DNA from: Podospora bellae-mahoneyi
Lineage: Eukaryota > Ascomycota > Sordariomycetes > Sordariales > Podosporaceae
NCBI RefSeq assembly: GCF_035222275.1
Contig: NW_026946359.1
Coordinates: 4,092,001 to 4,156,000, forward strand
DNA length: 64,000 bases
Direction: 5' to 3'
Numbering within the stretch: the stretch's first letter is position 1; each line of letters starts with the position of its first letter. Positions 1 through 11,802 of the stretch are shown piece after piece. Both the position numbers and the translations under genes were made by a program. A model generated the notes under the pieces. The model saw nothing but the letters and a program-made list of their open reading frames with translations, made no database searches and was not told the origin of the DNA.

Positions 1-1427
1 CACAACTCACCCTCCTCACTTACTCCCACAGTTCACCTCCCTCACTTACTCCCACACCTCACCTTCACCACTCATCTTCACAACTATTCCCTTAATCACT
101 TTTCAAGACTTTATCCCAGCCTTTTACACCTCTACCCCAATTTCTCACATCTATTATATAACCTACCTATCCCTCACAACTTACGTTTACAATCTACCTT
201 CACAACACACCTTCACGACCTTTCCTTTAATTATCTCCCAACTTTTCTAGACTGTATCCCAGCCTTTAAAACTCTATACCAACTTCTCACATCCATTACT
301 TACCTTACCTATCCCTCACAACTTACCTTCACAAACTTACCTATCTTTCACAACTCACATATCCTACACAACTCACCTATCCTTCACAACTTACCTTCAT
401 AATCTACCTTTCCACAACTCCCCTAAACAACTCTCCTAAACAACACGCCTCCACAATTCACCTTCAAACTTACCTTTACAATTCACCTTCACCACTCACC
501 TATTTATATCCCAAACCCCCAACTTTTTAAATCCTTAACCCGACCTTTCACATTCACCTACCCCTCACAACACATCCATCTTTCACAAATTACCTTCACA
601 GCCCTTTCCCCAACTACCTCTACCTTATCCTCCTTCACATTCCTTTCCATATTATATCCTAACCTTTTTAAAACTCTACCACAACTTCCCACAATCACAT
701 ATCCTTTCAACACATACATCCTCTATAACTCCCTTACCTTTTATAACTTATCTATTCTCTATAATCTACCCATCCTTTCCAACTCTCACCCCAGCTCCAC
801 TCTCCTCTACATTCTTCTCCTCCCTCTTTCTTATATTATGTCCCATCTTTTCAAAAACTCTCAATCTTTCTTCTCTCCATCCTTTACCTCATTCTCTACC
901 ATATCATCTTTCACCATACCAAATACCCTTCAATACAACACCTATCCCAACACCCAACACCCTCTAACCCATCACCCACAACAACACCTATCATCAACAT
1001 CCATCATCCTTCACCATATCCTTCACCATATCCTTCACCATATCCTTCGCCATATCCTTCACCACATCCTTCACCACATCCTTCACCACATCCTTCACCA
1101 CATCCTTCACCACATCCTTCACCACATCCTTCACGACATTATTCACCATATCCTTCACCATATTATTCACTACTTCATTCAACCTAACTCTTCTTATTTT
1201 CACCTCAACTTCAACCTTTTAAAAACTTACTCCAAACTTATATACATCAACCAAACTTCTACGAACTATCTATCCCAGCCTGTTTATCAACCTACCTTAC
1301 TCTTCACCACCAACCCATCCAACCTTTCTCTTTCATAACAATACCACTCCTCACAACAACACTATTTCTCACAACTTCACAATTCATAACCACCTCACCT
1401 CAAATACATTACCACAATAAGGGAAAC
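1..1427. repeat. Nearly G-free C/T/A low-complexity tract
   Basis: About 1.4 kb in which the + strand is almost devoid of G and consists of drifting copies of short motifs such as ccttcacaa, ctcacct and cttaccttcac. No convincing gene lies in it. The open frames here are by-products of the repeats. The strand bias ends abruptly at the first codons of the decayed gene at 1428. It may be a degenerate satellite or a subtelomeric-type tract. The sequence alone does not say which. Confidence 0.75.
1009..1172. repeat. 12-bp minisatellite (cttcaccacatc / cttcaccatatc)
   Basis: About 13 head-to-tail copies of a 12-bp unit. They alternate between two variants (cttcaccatatc first, then cttcaccacatc, then decaying variants), embedded in the C/T-rich tract. 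The unit length is a multiple of three, so the array stays open in several frames and yields artefactual His/Ile-rich or Lys/Asp/Val-rich peptides. Confidence 0.85.
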
Positions 1428-3202
1428 ATGGCCACCCCTTTCCCTTCCCCAGAGGCCGCGCCCGCTAACGGCGCTTCCTCCGCCTCCCCTGTCACTCCCG
1501 GTTCCGCCGCCAGTGACAACATCGCCACCGTCATTGCTGCTGCTCTGTCCGCTTTACCTACGACTCCCGGCCCCGCCAACACCGACGCCTCTGGTTCCTA
1601 GTCCCCTGACAACAGCGGCGAGAGTCCAGTTGTCCCTGTCCCTGCCAGCACGCCTGTTAATTCCCCTCGATCGCCAAGGCCCGATGCTCTTCCTGTGACG
1701 CCAGGTCTCGACTCTCACCGCACCCATCGAACCTGGAAGCCTCTATATAGCAAAGTAAACAAGTGTGATTATTGCGATAGCCATTCCCCAGGCGTTCTCC
1801 ACGAGTGCTGTGGCAAGGGATGCACCGTCCGGCTGTGCGAGGGCTGCGCCAGGGGCAATATTTGGCATACCCAGCACCGCACACATTTCATCGATGCCAA
1901 AAAATGTGACTGGCAGATCAGAAAGCCCTCGCCGAAGCCGAGGACCTCTCTGCGCGCTAGACAGGTCCGACGTCGTGTGGGAAGGGGAACCCCGCCTGCC
2001 TCCCGGAAGCGTGTACGTTTTGTTGGTCTGGAGGACGACGATGAGGCTGAGAAGGGCAACCGTCCCGCGAAGCGGCCTCAGGCTGAGCCTCCTCGACAAC
2101 TGGCTCCCAAGCCTGTCGCCCAAATGGGCCAAGTCTACGAGCCGTTGAGCACTGGTCGCACCCCGTTGCCGAGCATGCATCCTCCTCGATGTACCGCCGG
2201 GCCCTCTCTGTTGCGCAATTCAGACTCTTACACGCGTGGGGCAGGTCCACAGGTGAATTGACAGGCCGCCGAGACAACCAGGCCCGTGAACACAGCTGTG
2301 ACAGGCCTCGAACGTCGCGAGACAGAGGGATTCAGTGTCCAGCCTCCTCCGGGGCATACCACCAGCCCCAGAGATCCCAGGAGATGGGAACAAGGCAAGC
2401 CGAGACATACATGACCGGTCCCCAGAGAGACTTCCAGCCTGGCGGAACCTCCTCCCACCCGGTGCCTGTGCCTAGCAACAACTGGCCTACTTCATCCCCC
2501 CCCCGAGGACATCCGTCAGGTCCAGACTATCTACAGCATCACCTTTGGTGCCACCTACACAGGCAATATTGGGAGTTTTTACCGCCACCCCATCCCTCAG
2601 CAACTTATTACCGCATCGATTCGCTCCTCCGCCTCTCCAGGTATGCCCGCGTCCAACACCTTCGGCCCACAACACCATCAGAACGTAGGAACTGCTTCCC
2701 GATTCCTGCCCCCCATCTTCAGCACGGGCTACGGGCACCGCTCATCTGACAATAACGAAGAGGTAAGTCAAAACCCAGGTCAGTCCATACACTTCCCACA
2801 CTCTGCTCCATCCCCAATTATCACCCTCACAACGAGCTCACACCATTTCAACCCCAGATAACCCTCGAGGATGAGCGACTCTGGAACCTGCCCCACAGCG
2901 CCTGGCTTCACAATCACGACGTCTCCCTCATACGCCAATTCAAGGGAGATTTGCTCCCTCTCAGCCAGTTCTGGGACGCGTTCAACCTCTTTTGCTCGCA
3001 GAACAACATCCAGCATGCTCACCGCGCCACCAACTGGTTCTTCGACTAGAAGTGGCATCTTGATATCAAGGAGAGAGATACTCGCCAAGCGGAGCGGAAG
3101 AAGGAGCACGAGCAGCGGATGGAGGAGACGGAGGGGCCAGTGGCAGGGCCCTCCCTACTAAGCCAACAAACACCAACTTTGGGGGAAGACCAAGTGGTCT
3201 GA
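1428..3202 (+). pseudogene. Decayed gene for a Cys/His-rich (zinc-binding type) protein
   Basis: An ATG at 1428 opens a frame that stays in register to a TGA at 3200-3202, if one intron (2763-2857, GTAAGT...CAG) is removed. The register is broken by four in-frame stops: TAG 1599, TGA 2259, TGA 2412 and TAG 3047. A 9-C run near 2496-2504 may mark a compensated frameshift, because the neighbouring frame reads more protein-like between about 2390 and 2500. All four stops are explained by C-to-T changes (CAG to TAG, CGA to TGA), which is compatible with RIP. The N-terminal part is Ala/Pro/Ser-rich. A cluster CDYC...CCGKGC...LCEGC...H...H around 1765-1900 resembles ZZ/B-box-like zinc modules. The C-terminal part is charged and helical. 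I do not recognise a named family. It is a host-type gene, not a recognisable transposon. An expressed gene with different splicing is less likely. Confidence 0.6.
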
Positions 3203-4100
3203 AAGGGGGGAAGGGTCTGGAAGCTCATGGGGAGAATTGGAGATAGGAGGGAGGGGGGAAGGAGGTGGTATTTTGGGCTGCTATTTGAGAGTTTAAGAGG
3301 GATTGTTAGGTGGCAGATGGAGTTGCGATGATTTTTCTTTTTTACACACACAAAACAACAAAACAAAAAAAAGGACTGCCAAGGATGCGAAAGAACACGG
3401 GTCAGGGTGTTTGCTAGGGAATCAGTTAGTTTGCGATGGTTTTTTTCAGTTTCTTTTGCTTGTAATCTTTAGACAGTGTTGCTTTCAGGAAAAAAGGAGG
3501 CTTGTTGGCTGGGCGTATAGTCTTTCATAAAAGGGGGCGGAAACAGAGGTTGGCTGGCGATGAGTAAATGTTTAATGAGGTCTTTTTCATACTCTTGTAC
3601 TTCTTTTCAGTTTGTTGTTGATGGTTTTTACCAGTTTGTTTTGTTTGTTTTCTTTGGGCCGCATTGCTTTCAAGGAAAAACGAGGACCGTTGGCTGGGCC
3701 TATGGTCTTTCATAAAGAAAAGGAAAAGAAAGAGATTGGCTGCCCAGCGATGATTTCACATTTAATGTGGTCTCTTTCATATTCTTTTGCTTATTTTTGG
3801 TGTGCGTTGCTTTCAGGGAAAGAGGGTATCATTGGCTGGACCTGTATATGCTCTTTTAACAAGAGAAGACAATTCACATGACGATACGTTGATATTTTAT
3901 GAAACTCCTACCCTAGGCGCTTTCCCATCGCATCATCATATGTTATTTGTTTTATGCCCCCTTAATCCTCTGTACATCCCCTATCTAACCCTGAAATGTG
4001 ACCAGGGTTATGGCTCTGCCCCTGAAAGTGCACCACCCACACCACCACCACTGCACATCACTACTTATGACAACAGCCACATCAATCAGCAATGAACCTA
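3203..4100. repeat. Degenerate tandem repeats, units starting ttgctttcagg
   Basis: Three imperfect copies of a segment begin with ttgctttcagg-like sequence at 3479, 3664 and 3807 (spacing 185 and 143 nt). Each is followed by a ggaaaaa...gagg block, ttggctggg, then a tctttcataaa-like stretch (in the last copy only gctctttt). The first two copies also share ...agcgatga/ggcgatga and a ttaatg(a/t)ggtct block before the next unit. The region is purine/T-rich and has no credible gene. Confidence 0.6.
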
Positions 4101-4299
4101 TGAATCACAGTATAATAGTGATCTCCTGATAACAAAACTATCAATTGAAGCTATTTTCTATTTAACTCCAACACTGGTGGATGTCGTTGCTAACGGTATC
4201 ACTTATGCTACCAAATAAGTAAACAAACAAATAGTCAGCTAAGTCGTCAACCAGGTGATCAACTAAGAGGTTTATAAGGTATTAACTACGTGGTTGATT

Positions 4300-5285
4300 A
4301 GGTAATAGTTGTATATCTAGTGATAGCTGGGATAGTAGGCAGCAATAGCTGGGATAATGGACAGTGGTAGGTGGTCTACCCAGTCGCATATGTGTCAGGA
4401 GAGATATCTATCTTTCCTGCTGGCCAGACCGGTAGAAAGTCGCACTATCGAAGTCATCAGTTGTTGAGCGATAGGCGTTTACACCATCCGCTCGTGTTCT
4501 CTAAGCACACTCAGATGACCATGTTTTATTTACGCCTTTATTTAACCACGCCAAAGGTTACCACACCATGAATAGTGGTAGCTGGGATAATAGACAGTGG
4601 TAGCTGGGCACGTGGGTGAAGAAATCCAGACCACATTTCCAACATCAACATTCATCACTCATCGGCACATCACTCACCACTTTCTTGGTTAAATTGATTC
4701 CACAAAAAAAGATACAAGTAATCAGAAGCTTCTAGAGAACTACAGGATTTATTTTCTACAAGAAATCCTCATGTGGTGGCGGGTAAGAGATGGTGAGGTA
4801 AAGAAGGTCGATATCATTTTTTCACACTGGATTTCTTAACCCACGTGCTGGTGTAATAGAGAGTGTAAGCTTAAATAGTAGATAATTGCCAGTATTTGCT
4901 TTCTTGACTCATTAAGTTGATATTTAATAATTACATATAAGAGGATATAGACAACTTACCTCTACTACTATATGACCTTCTGAGCATCCCGATATCCACA
5001 ACCTTCATAAAATCTCATGCACTCTATACATAACTATTTAGAAGTCAACACCACTTGTTTAACTCTACCTTCCACGAACTAAAGCTCTCATGTAGGTATG
5101 CATTATCCCAGCTATCCCTCTTTAATACCCCAACTATTACTCTCTATTACCCTCTATTACCCCCTATTACCACCTATTAACCCAGCTATTATTATCCATT
5201 GCCCAGCTATCATCACTGTCCATTACCCAGCTATGACTTTATTAGGTGTATCAGCTACCACTGTCCATTATCTCAGCTGATAAAA
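4300..5285. repeat. AT-rich inverted-repeat zone (foldback/MITE-like remnant)
   Basis: Copies of tagctgggataatggacagtgg occur in the forward sense at about 4324, 4346-4371 and 4579-4600, and as the reverse complement around 5104, 5173-5235 and 5255-5278 (23 of 24 matching at the last). Nearer the centre, 4609-4629 pairs with 4827-4847 in inverted orientation with 20 of 21 matches (core cacgtgggt). The zone is AT-rich and has no gene. The nested inverted arrangement suggests a non-autonomous foldback element or a decayed inverted duplication. No transposase frame or target-site duplication was identified. Confidence 0.5.
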
Positions 5286-5944
5286 TCGACACAGGCAAGA
5301 TGATAAGTCAGACAGTTGTCTCTATCACGCAAATAGCTTGGGCTCGCCTCACTAGCTCTTCAACGATTCATTTACAATACACATTTATCCCCTCGAAAGG
5401 TACCGGGCACTTTGCTTCCATCACCGGCTATCACCATCCATTACCCTTGACAGGATATCGATGAGCAATATGATGGGCTACGGTAGCGAGTTACATCACC
5501 TTCAACACCATTTATTCCTGTGACCGCGAGACACCCACTCTCTCTCTCTCGCGGGCATACCTCTCGGCCAGTTGTCAGACGTATCTAGATGGGCTGAATA
5601 GAGCATCAAGAAGTGTGCCAACATGTCTGTCCTCACCTCGAGCCCAACCACAGACGATATTGCAACTGTTTGCTGAAGCTTCATGATAGGCAAGACCGGG
5701 GTGGAAGTGAGACAGTGTTGGGCATGGAGGATATGTCGAACGATATGGGTGAACATCCTTTTTGCAATATGACATGAACATGCACTATAGTCTACACACT
5801 ATTATTTACAGACCCTTGAGCCTGTTGTTTCCATGACAGTCTATCCCCACTAAGAGAAATGCCCCATTTGATCTTAACGCCGGGAAAGATCTCAGTCTAA
5901 GAAACTTTATCGTGCCCTTTTAAGCACCCTTGCCATAGCCTTCT
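5286..5944. other. Non-coding stretch, probable 3' flank of the ABC transporter gene
   Basis: No convincing gene. It holds a short CT run near 5540-5551 and probably the 3' UTR of the ABC transporter on the minus strand. Confidence 0.5.
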
Positions 5945-8900
5945 TCATACCCCATTGGTATCGCCAAAGATTTCCTTCATCAGCCGATCCTTGTCACTGC
6001 CGAAAACCATCTCCAAGAGCTTCTCCTTTTCCGCACTCTTCTGCACCAGCTCCCAGAACGCTCCAGTGCCGTTGGCTTCCTCGTCATCTTCGGCCGTGTC
6101 ACCGTCAACCCGCGAGTCACCTTGTTGTGTGGGCTCTTCTACAACGCGTCTCATACCCGCCTCGAGCAACTCCCGTGGGCTGCCGAACTCGGCCACACGG
6201 CCCTTTTCCATGACCAAGAGGCGGTCGAAGTCTGCAACGGTCGACAGTCGGTGAGCAATAACTAGAACGGTACAACCGGCAGCCGCAAACTCTTTACGAA
6301 GCGATTCTTGGATATTGCTATCGGTACCCCTGTCGACAGCGCTGGTGGCCTCGTCGAGTATGACAATTTTGGGACGCTTAAGAAGAGAGCGCGCAAGGCA
6401 AACCAGTTGTCGCTGCCCCTGGGACAAGTTTGCACCACCCGTGCTGATGGGTGTCGACAAGTTGGTAAAGATGTTGGCGTTGTCCGCAGGCAGGTTCAGC
6501 TCTGACTCCGGCTCAATCACCGTGGGCTCTCCCTCAACAGCCGTGGAAGCCTCTGTTTCCGTTTCTGAATCTGCAAGCGGGATGGTGGAAGATCCTATAA
6601 TGACTGAGGCTCCAGCTGGTGGGTGTACAGGTGGACGGTCCTGATCTTCAACGTGCTCAATAAGATGGACACGCTGCAGTGCCAATAGCAAATCATGATC
6701 CTCAAGAAGTCCTTCCATATCCAGGTTCGATCGCAATGTACCACTATTACAAGTTCAAGTCAGTATATTGATTGCCTCCTCTGGTTCGAATCGGAAAAAG
6801 CACTTACGAGAAAAGGAAGGGGTCCTGCGGAATGATGGCAAGACGGCTTCGCAGCTGGCTAAGCTTCAAGGTCGAGATGTCGACATTGTCAATATAAACA
6901 GAGCCCTCAACAGGCACAAGAAGACGGAAAAACACAGCGGCCAGGGTTGACTTTCCGGCTCCTGTCCGTCCGACGATACCGACTCTTTCGCCAGCACCCA
7001 CACTAAAGTTGAGTTTTTTGAGGACCGGGGGAAGGTCATCCGCATATTTGACTGTCAGATCTTGGACCTCGATCTTGCCCTCAGTAGGCCATGCTGCTGC
7101 GACATCCTTCCCGCCTTCCGGCTCCGTCTCGATTTCTGCATATTCCAAGACTCTCTCGCATGCGTTGAAACCCAGCTCCACTGATGTCAACGCTTGAAGA
7201 ACAGATGTCAACGCGTTTGTGTAGCGCAGGGCGAAGGCCAAACTGAATCCAGCCAAGGCGGCATTGGTGTCACTAACTGCTACCGCATTGGCGACGACAG
7301 CAACGAAGAGAGCGCCAAGGACCCCCATACGTACAGCCATCCATCGACCCGATAGCTGGAGTGCCCACGAAGCCTTGGAGCTGCTGTCGATCAGGGTAAA
7401 CATGCGCTTCATGTAGAACTCGGTGCGGTCGAAGGCCCGGATAGTTGAGAGACCAGAAAGCACAGAGCTGAACTGATCATAGATCGGAGAATGGGACACG
7501 GAGTTGATTCGCTTGACCTCTCGGGCAGCGTCGATGTACGCCATGGACACTCGGACGTAGAGTATGAACAGGAGGATGCCGAAAAAAATGACGTACACCG
7601 AAACTGACAGACTATTCCCATCAAGTCAGTGATCTGTGTGTAAGGGGGCAGAACAAAACAGCCACTGTACCTGGTAGCAATGATAACCAGCAAAAACAGC
7701 ACGGTGCGAATCAAGGTAAACGCTTGATTAGAGAGCCGGCGGTCCACAATGAACATATCTGACGTGAAGCGGTTGAGGATTCGACCAGCTGGAACTGTGT
7801 CTATCCATCGCAACGGAGCGCGGAGAATGGCATGTGTCATGTCTTGGAAAAGAGCTCTGGAAGCTTTCATGCCGATGACGAAGAAAGCCAGTACTCTTAT
7901 TATCTGGACTAACAACGTCGAGAAGTCGATCACGAGCCAAACGGACAGCCCTAAAAAAAAAGGTCACAATGTCAGCCTCGTTGACGAACTACGGTAGTAC
8001 GTGGCGCAAGACTTACAGAAGTAGATGCCATAGCCCCAGTGCCAACCCTCTCTCTCTTCGGAGCCAGAGCCGGCAGCAAAATGGAAGTCGTTCTTGGAGG
8101 TAGTTTGAACCGTGAAACGGAGGGCCTCTGGCTCTTTCGATGCTGTCTGTGCAAGCTCTTTCAAACTCCAAGCCCGGAAGACCGACAAGAAATGACCGAG
8201 CAAAAGAATGCATACACCCCCAATCCAAGGCAACAGGCCGCCACTGGCTTTGAAGTAGGCTTTGTACACCTTGGTTTTGACACGACCTGTCTCTCTGCTT
8301 TCTTCGTCCTCTTTGGGTTTGCTCTTGGTTACCAAGGGAGGCTGTCCATTTACCAGGCTATCATCCGTGGATGGAACATCTTGTTCAGACAGGGCTGTCA
8401 ACGCAGAGCTGTCTTCAGAAGGTGTAAGGTGCTCAACCGAGAGGACTTCTCCGTTATGGAGCTGGATGTGAAAGCTAGCATGCGGCAGGACGAGCTCGGC
8501 ATGATGAGTGGCGAGAATGCGAGTCCTCCCTCTCGCCAGCTCACCCGTCAAGGCTTTGTCAACGATCAAACGCCCGACATGAGCGTCGACGGCGCTGAGA
8601 ACATCGTCCAGAATGAGAATTCCAGCCCGAGAGTAGAGAGCTCTAGCAAGGGCCGTTCGCCAGCGCTGACCGCCTGAAAGCGTCACCCCCTTGGGTCCAA
8701 CTTCTGTTTGATCACCGTCTATCAGGAGCTCAATGTCCTTTTCAAGAGCACAAGCATCAAGGACCTTGCGATAGCGATCCTCTACAAAAGGGAGGCCAAA
8801 TATCACGTTCTCTCTCACGGTGCCACCCTCGATCCATGGAGTCTGAGAGACAAACGAGGTCAGTTCGGGGATAATCCACTCGGACTCAGGGATAGCCTTG

Positions 8901-11124
8901 GCATCGTGGTCAAAGGGAGGCAGAACGGGCATCCGAATGACGCCGTTGAGTAGCTTGACTTCTCCCAGAATAGCGGCAAGCAAGAGGCTTTTACCGGCGC
9001 CTGTTTTACCCGATACCAAAGTCAGTTGGCTAGGAGGGAATTCCAGGTTGATATTTCTGAGCATTGAGTGGGCGCGTCTCTGTTCGGTGGCATCCTCGTC
9101 ATCAATCTTCTCGGTATCCTCAATTCTTGGCCACGCCACTGTGGCATGCTTGAACAGAATGGAGTCCCCGGGTTTTGATACTGGTTCCTTGTCAGATTGA
9201 CTGAAGAACTTCTCCAACCGGACAGCACTGGTCCACGCTTCGAGCAGGTATGTTTGAAGAAGTGGAAGGAGAGCTACAGCCTCATCCAGCTGGTCGAAAA
9301 GGCCGAGTGCGGTGAAAATCACGGAAGCCTTAATGTTTGTTCCGTTCTGCCAAACGTAAAGGAAGTACGTGACACTGGCCAGCATGATGGGTCCCAAGTT
9401 GATGATGAAAACAACAAGGCACTGCCATACAGCGACTCTCCAGTACTGTTTGAGCTCTTCGTTACGGCTCTTGAGAATCTTGTCCTCCCAATGCTGCTCC
9501 AAGGCCGAGAATCTGATTTGTCGCATGCCCTGCAGAGCCTCTGTCAACAGATGGGCCTTTCCATCTCGATACTTCATCAGACCAAAATGAAGGGCCGTGT
9601 ATTTGGTGGACAAGCGCGAGCTGATGGGGATCACGAGGCACGCGGCGAGTAGGCCGCTGACCACTGGTAGCCAACCCATCAAACTAATACAAAACCCACC
9701 GGCAAAGATGAGTTTGAAAATAGCCATGGGGAAGTTATTGTTGTACATGCAAAAGATTGTAACGCGGTTGGAGTCAAGCTTCATGTGGTTGATGATGTTC
9801 TGTCGAGTCTCCGGTTCTTTTCCTTTGGCGTTGGCTTTCTTTCCTGGCTTGCTTGCGTCATTGACGCCATTGGGCTCGCCTGCTTTTCCGTCTTTTTTGC
9901 CGTCGGTTTTGTCTTCTTTCTGGGCCGGGGGAGCTGTCTCGTACTGCTTCAGCGCCTTGAAGAAAACCAGGGACTGCAGAAGTGAGCCAACAGGTATCTC
10001 CAGACGAGTCGTGGTGATCCACCTAATCCAGTTATTGACGCCGACTTGGAGCAATTGGCTCAGAAGCAATCCTAAAACCCAAATAAAGATGGTGGGATCT
10101 GTGGCTGTGTCTTTCTGCCGGTTCTCGATCCTCTTCAGGAAGTTGTACAAAACAACTTGCGGGAACAAGGCCAGAAGCGCGACGACCAGGGTAAGCAACC
10201 ACTGCAAGGCCAGCTCCTTGGAATACGCGTAAATGAGCTGCTTCCAGAGCGGCAGCTTCTCGCGGCGCGTCTTGATGAATCTAGCCTGCAGGTTTCTTGA
10301 TTTTGTGGCAAAGTCGAGGTTCGGGATGTCCTCAAGCTTCATCTGACGCTCCTTGGCCACATCAAAGATAACCCTGTTCCAGGAAAACGAGAAAAGATCG
10401 AGCAGAGACCTGGTGTGTTGCTGGTCGACCAGCCCTTGATCATCGTAGACATCCGGTCTCCTTGAGAAAGAAGCAAAGGCCAAAAATGCGCCAACAGAAG
10501 CCGAAAATTGTACAAGGTAGAGGAAGCCAACCGCCCGGTATTTGGTATCCGAGTCGGAATCCAAAATCAGGGCCAGCGCTTCGAATCCATGGAGCACAAC
10601 TACCAAGACGGCGATGACAAGGGAGGATGCCAAGCCGTACACTGTCAAGCGGAACTTGGAGAGATAGAGATGCTTTGGAGGAAGAAGGATGGCCTGTAAA
10701 GCAAGAAGAGACTATTTGTAAATGTTAACATTGTTTCTGTATATTCGTCGTGTGTGATCAACCGCATGCCACTCACCCAACAGACAACATCTGCCCAAAA
10801 GACCCAGTCGGAGAGAGTGGGCGGGATCAAGACCTTGGAGGCAATCAAAGCGCCAATACCAGCGAAGATGGCGAGGCCAACGGCAATGCGAGGTCGCGTG
10901 TCCGAGAAAGCCCGGATGGACTCTTCGGTCGCCACACCGTCGAGATCTTGGTACTCATCGTTGGCGTTGATGGGGGTGTAACCAGAGCCACCCCAGATGC
11001 CCTTCTCTCTCCAGGAACGGGTGACGGCAGGCGTTGACAGAACTATTACCAGAACGGCGGCACCGACTCCAATTAACTCATGCAGGCGCTCCGAGCGTGG
11101 GATTTCGGTGGCCGTCCAGGCCAT
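5945..11124 (-). CDS. ABCC-type (MRP-like) ABC transporter
   Basis: Full-length ATP-driven exporter of 1,635 residues in five exons: 11124-10777, 10693-8017, 7950-7671, 7611-6808 and 6743-5945. All junctions keep frame, for example the second-NBD motif FLFS/GTLRSNLD is rebuilt across the 64-nt intron at 6744-6807. An N-terminal hydrophobic extension (TMD0-like) precedes TMD1. NBD1 has Walker A GKTGAGKS (~680), signature LSGGQ (~787) and Walker B ILILDDVLSAVD. NBD2 has GRTGAGKS (~1317), LSQGQ (~1477) and IVILDEATSAVD. NBD1 has Asp where NBD2 has the catalytic Glu, so the two ATP sites are likely unequal, as in many ABCC proteins. An acidic insert of ~60 residues precedes the NBD2 signature. 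The family exports glutathione conjugates, bile-acid-like compounds, drugs or secondary metabolites from the plasma or vacuolar membrane. The substrate cannot be read from the sequence. Confidence 0.95.
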
Positions 11125-11802
11125 TTTGTCGGGAGTCGAAACTCTCTTGGCACGGGAGTGGAGCTAAGAGTTGTAACGGAGAAGTTGAACCCTATTTGGG
11201 TTGTGATGGTGGATGTTGTTTCGGATGAGTCGCGTGGTGCATTGCAGTTCCTGTATACCTGCAGAGAGACAGATTGTTGGATGGACGATAGGACCAAACT
11301 CCTGTCGCTAAGCCTGCAAAAAGATCGGTTTTGGGGGGCAAATAATTGTTCGAGCTCCAGAAGTAAGAAAAAGCCATCAAGGTTCCTAGCGGTCAGAGAG
11401 CGGCGGCACAGTGCGCATTGTGTGAGTCGCACTAGGCAGTGATGATATCGACATCATCAGTGCCCGCCATCCAACCAAGACAAAGGAGAAACTGCACTTT
11501 TGGAGGCCGTCGTACAATAGGTATACGTAACTACATTACAACCCCTGGGCAAGATCATCTTGTATTTCGGCCCTGTACACAGTGTCATCAAGCATCGACC
11601 TCGAGGTTGGGCCATCCGCACTGTGTTTCCTAAGCAATTGACAACCAACTGCCATTACACACCATGGCACTTTTCTCACCTGCGATCTGGCTTGCAGCTT
11701 TTCACAGGTCTCTCCGACATGAACCAGCTGCCATTTATTTGAATAATCATGTTATACTACATGGTCGTAACATCATAAGAGTCTCTCAAGTTCCACAGAC
11801 GC
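11125..11802. other. Intergenic, promoter side of the ABC gene and 3' flank of the SDR gene
   Basis: No gene recognised. Short open frames here lack family resemblance and plausible splice structure. Confidence 0.5.

Noticed and set aside
838-1338. Open frame of 166 codons with His-Ile-Leu repeats
   Set aside because: Product of the 12-bp minisatellite and C/T-rich sequence; no start context, domain or splice support. The opposite-strand frame 994-1203 is equally artefactual.
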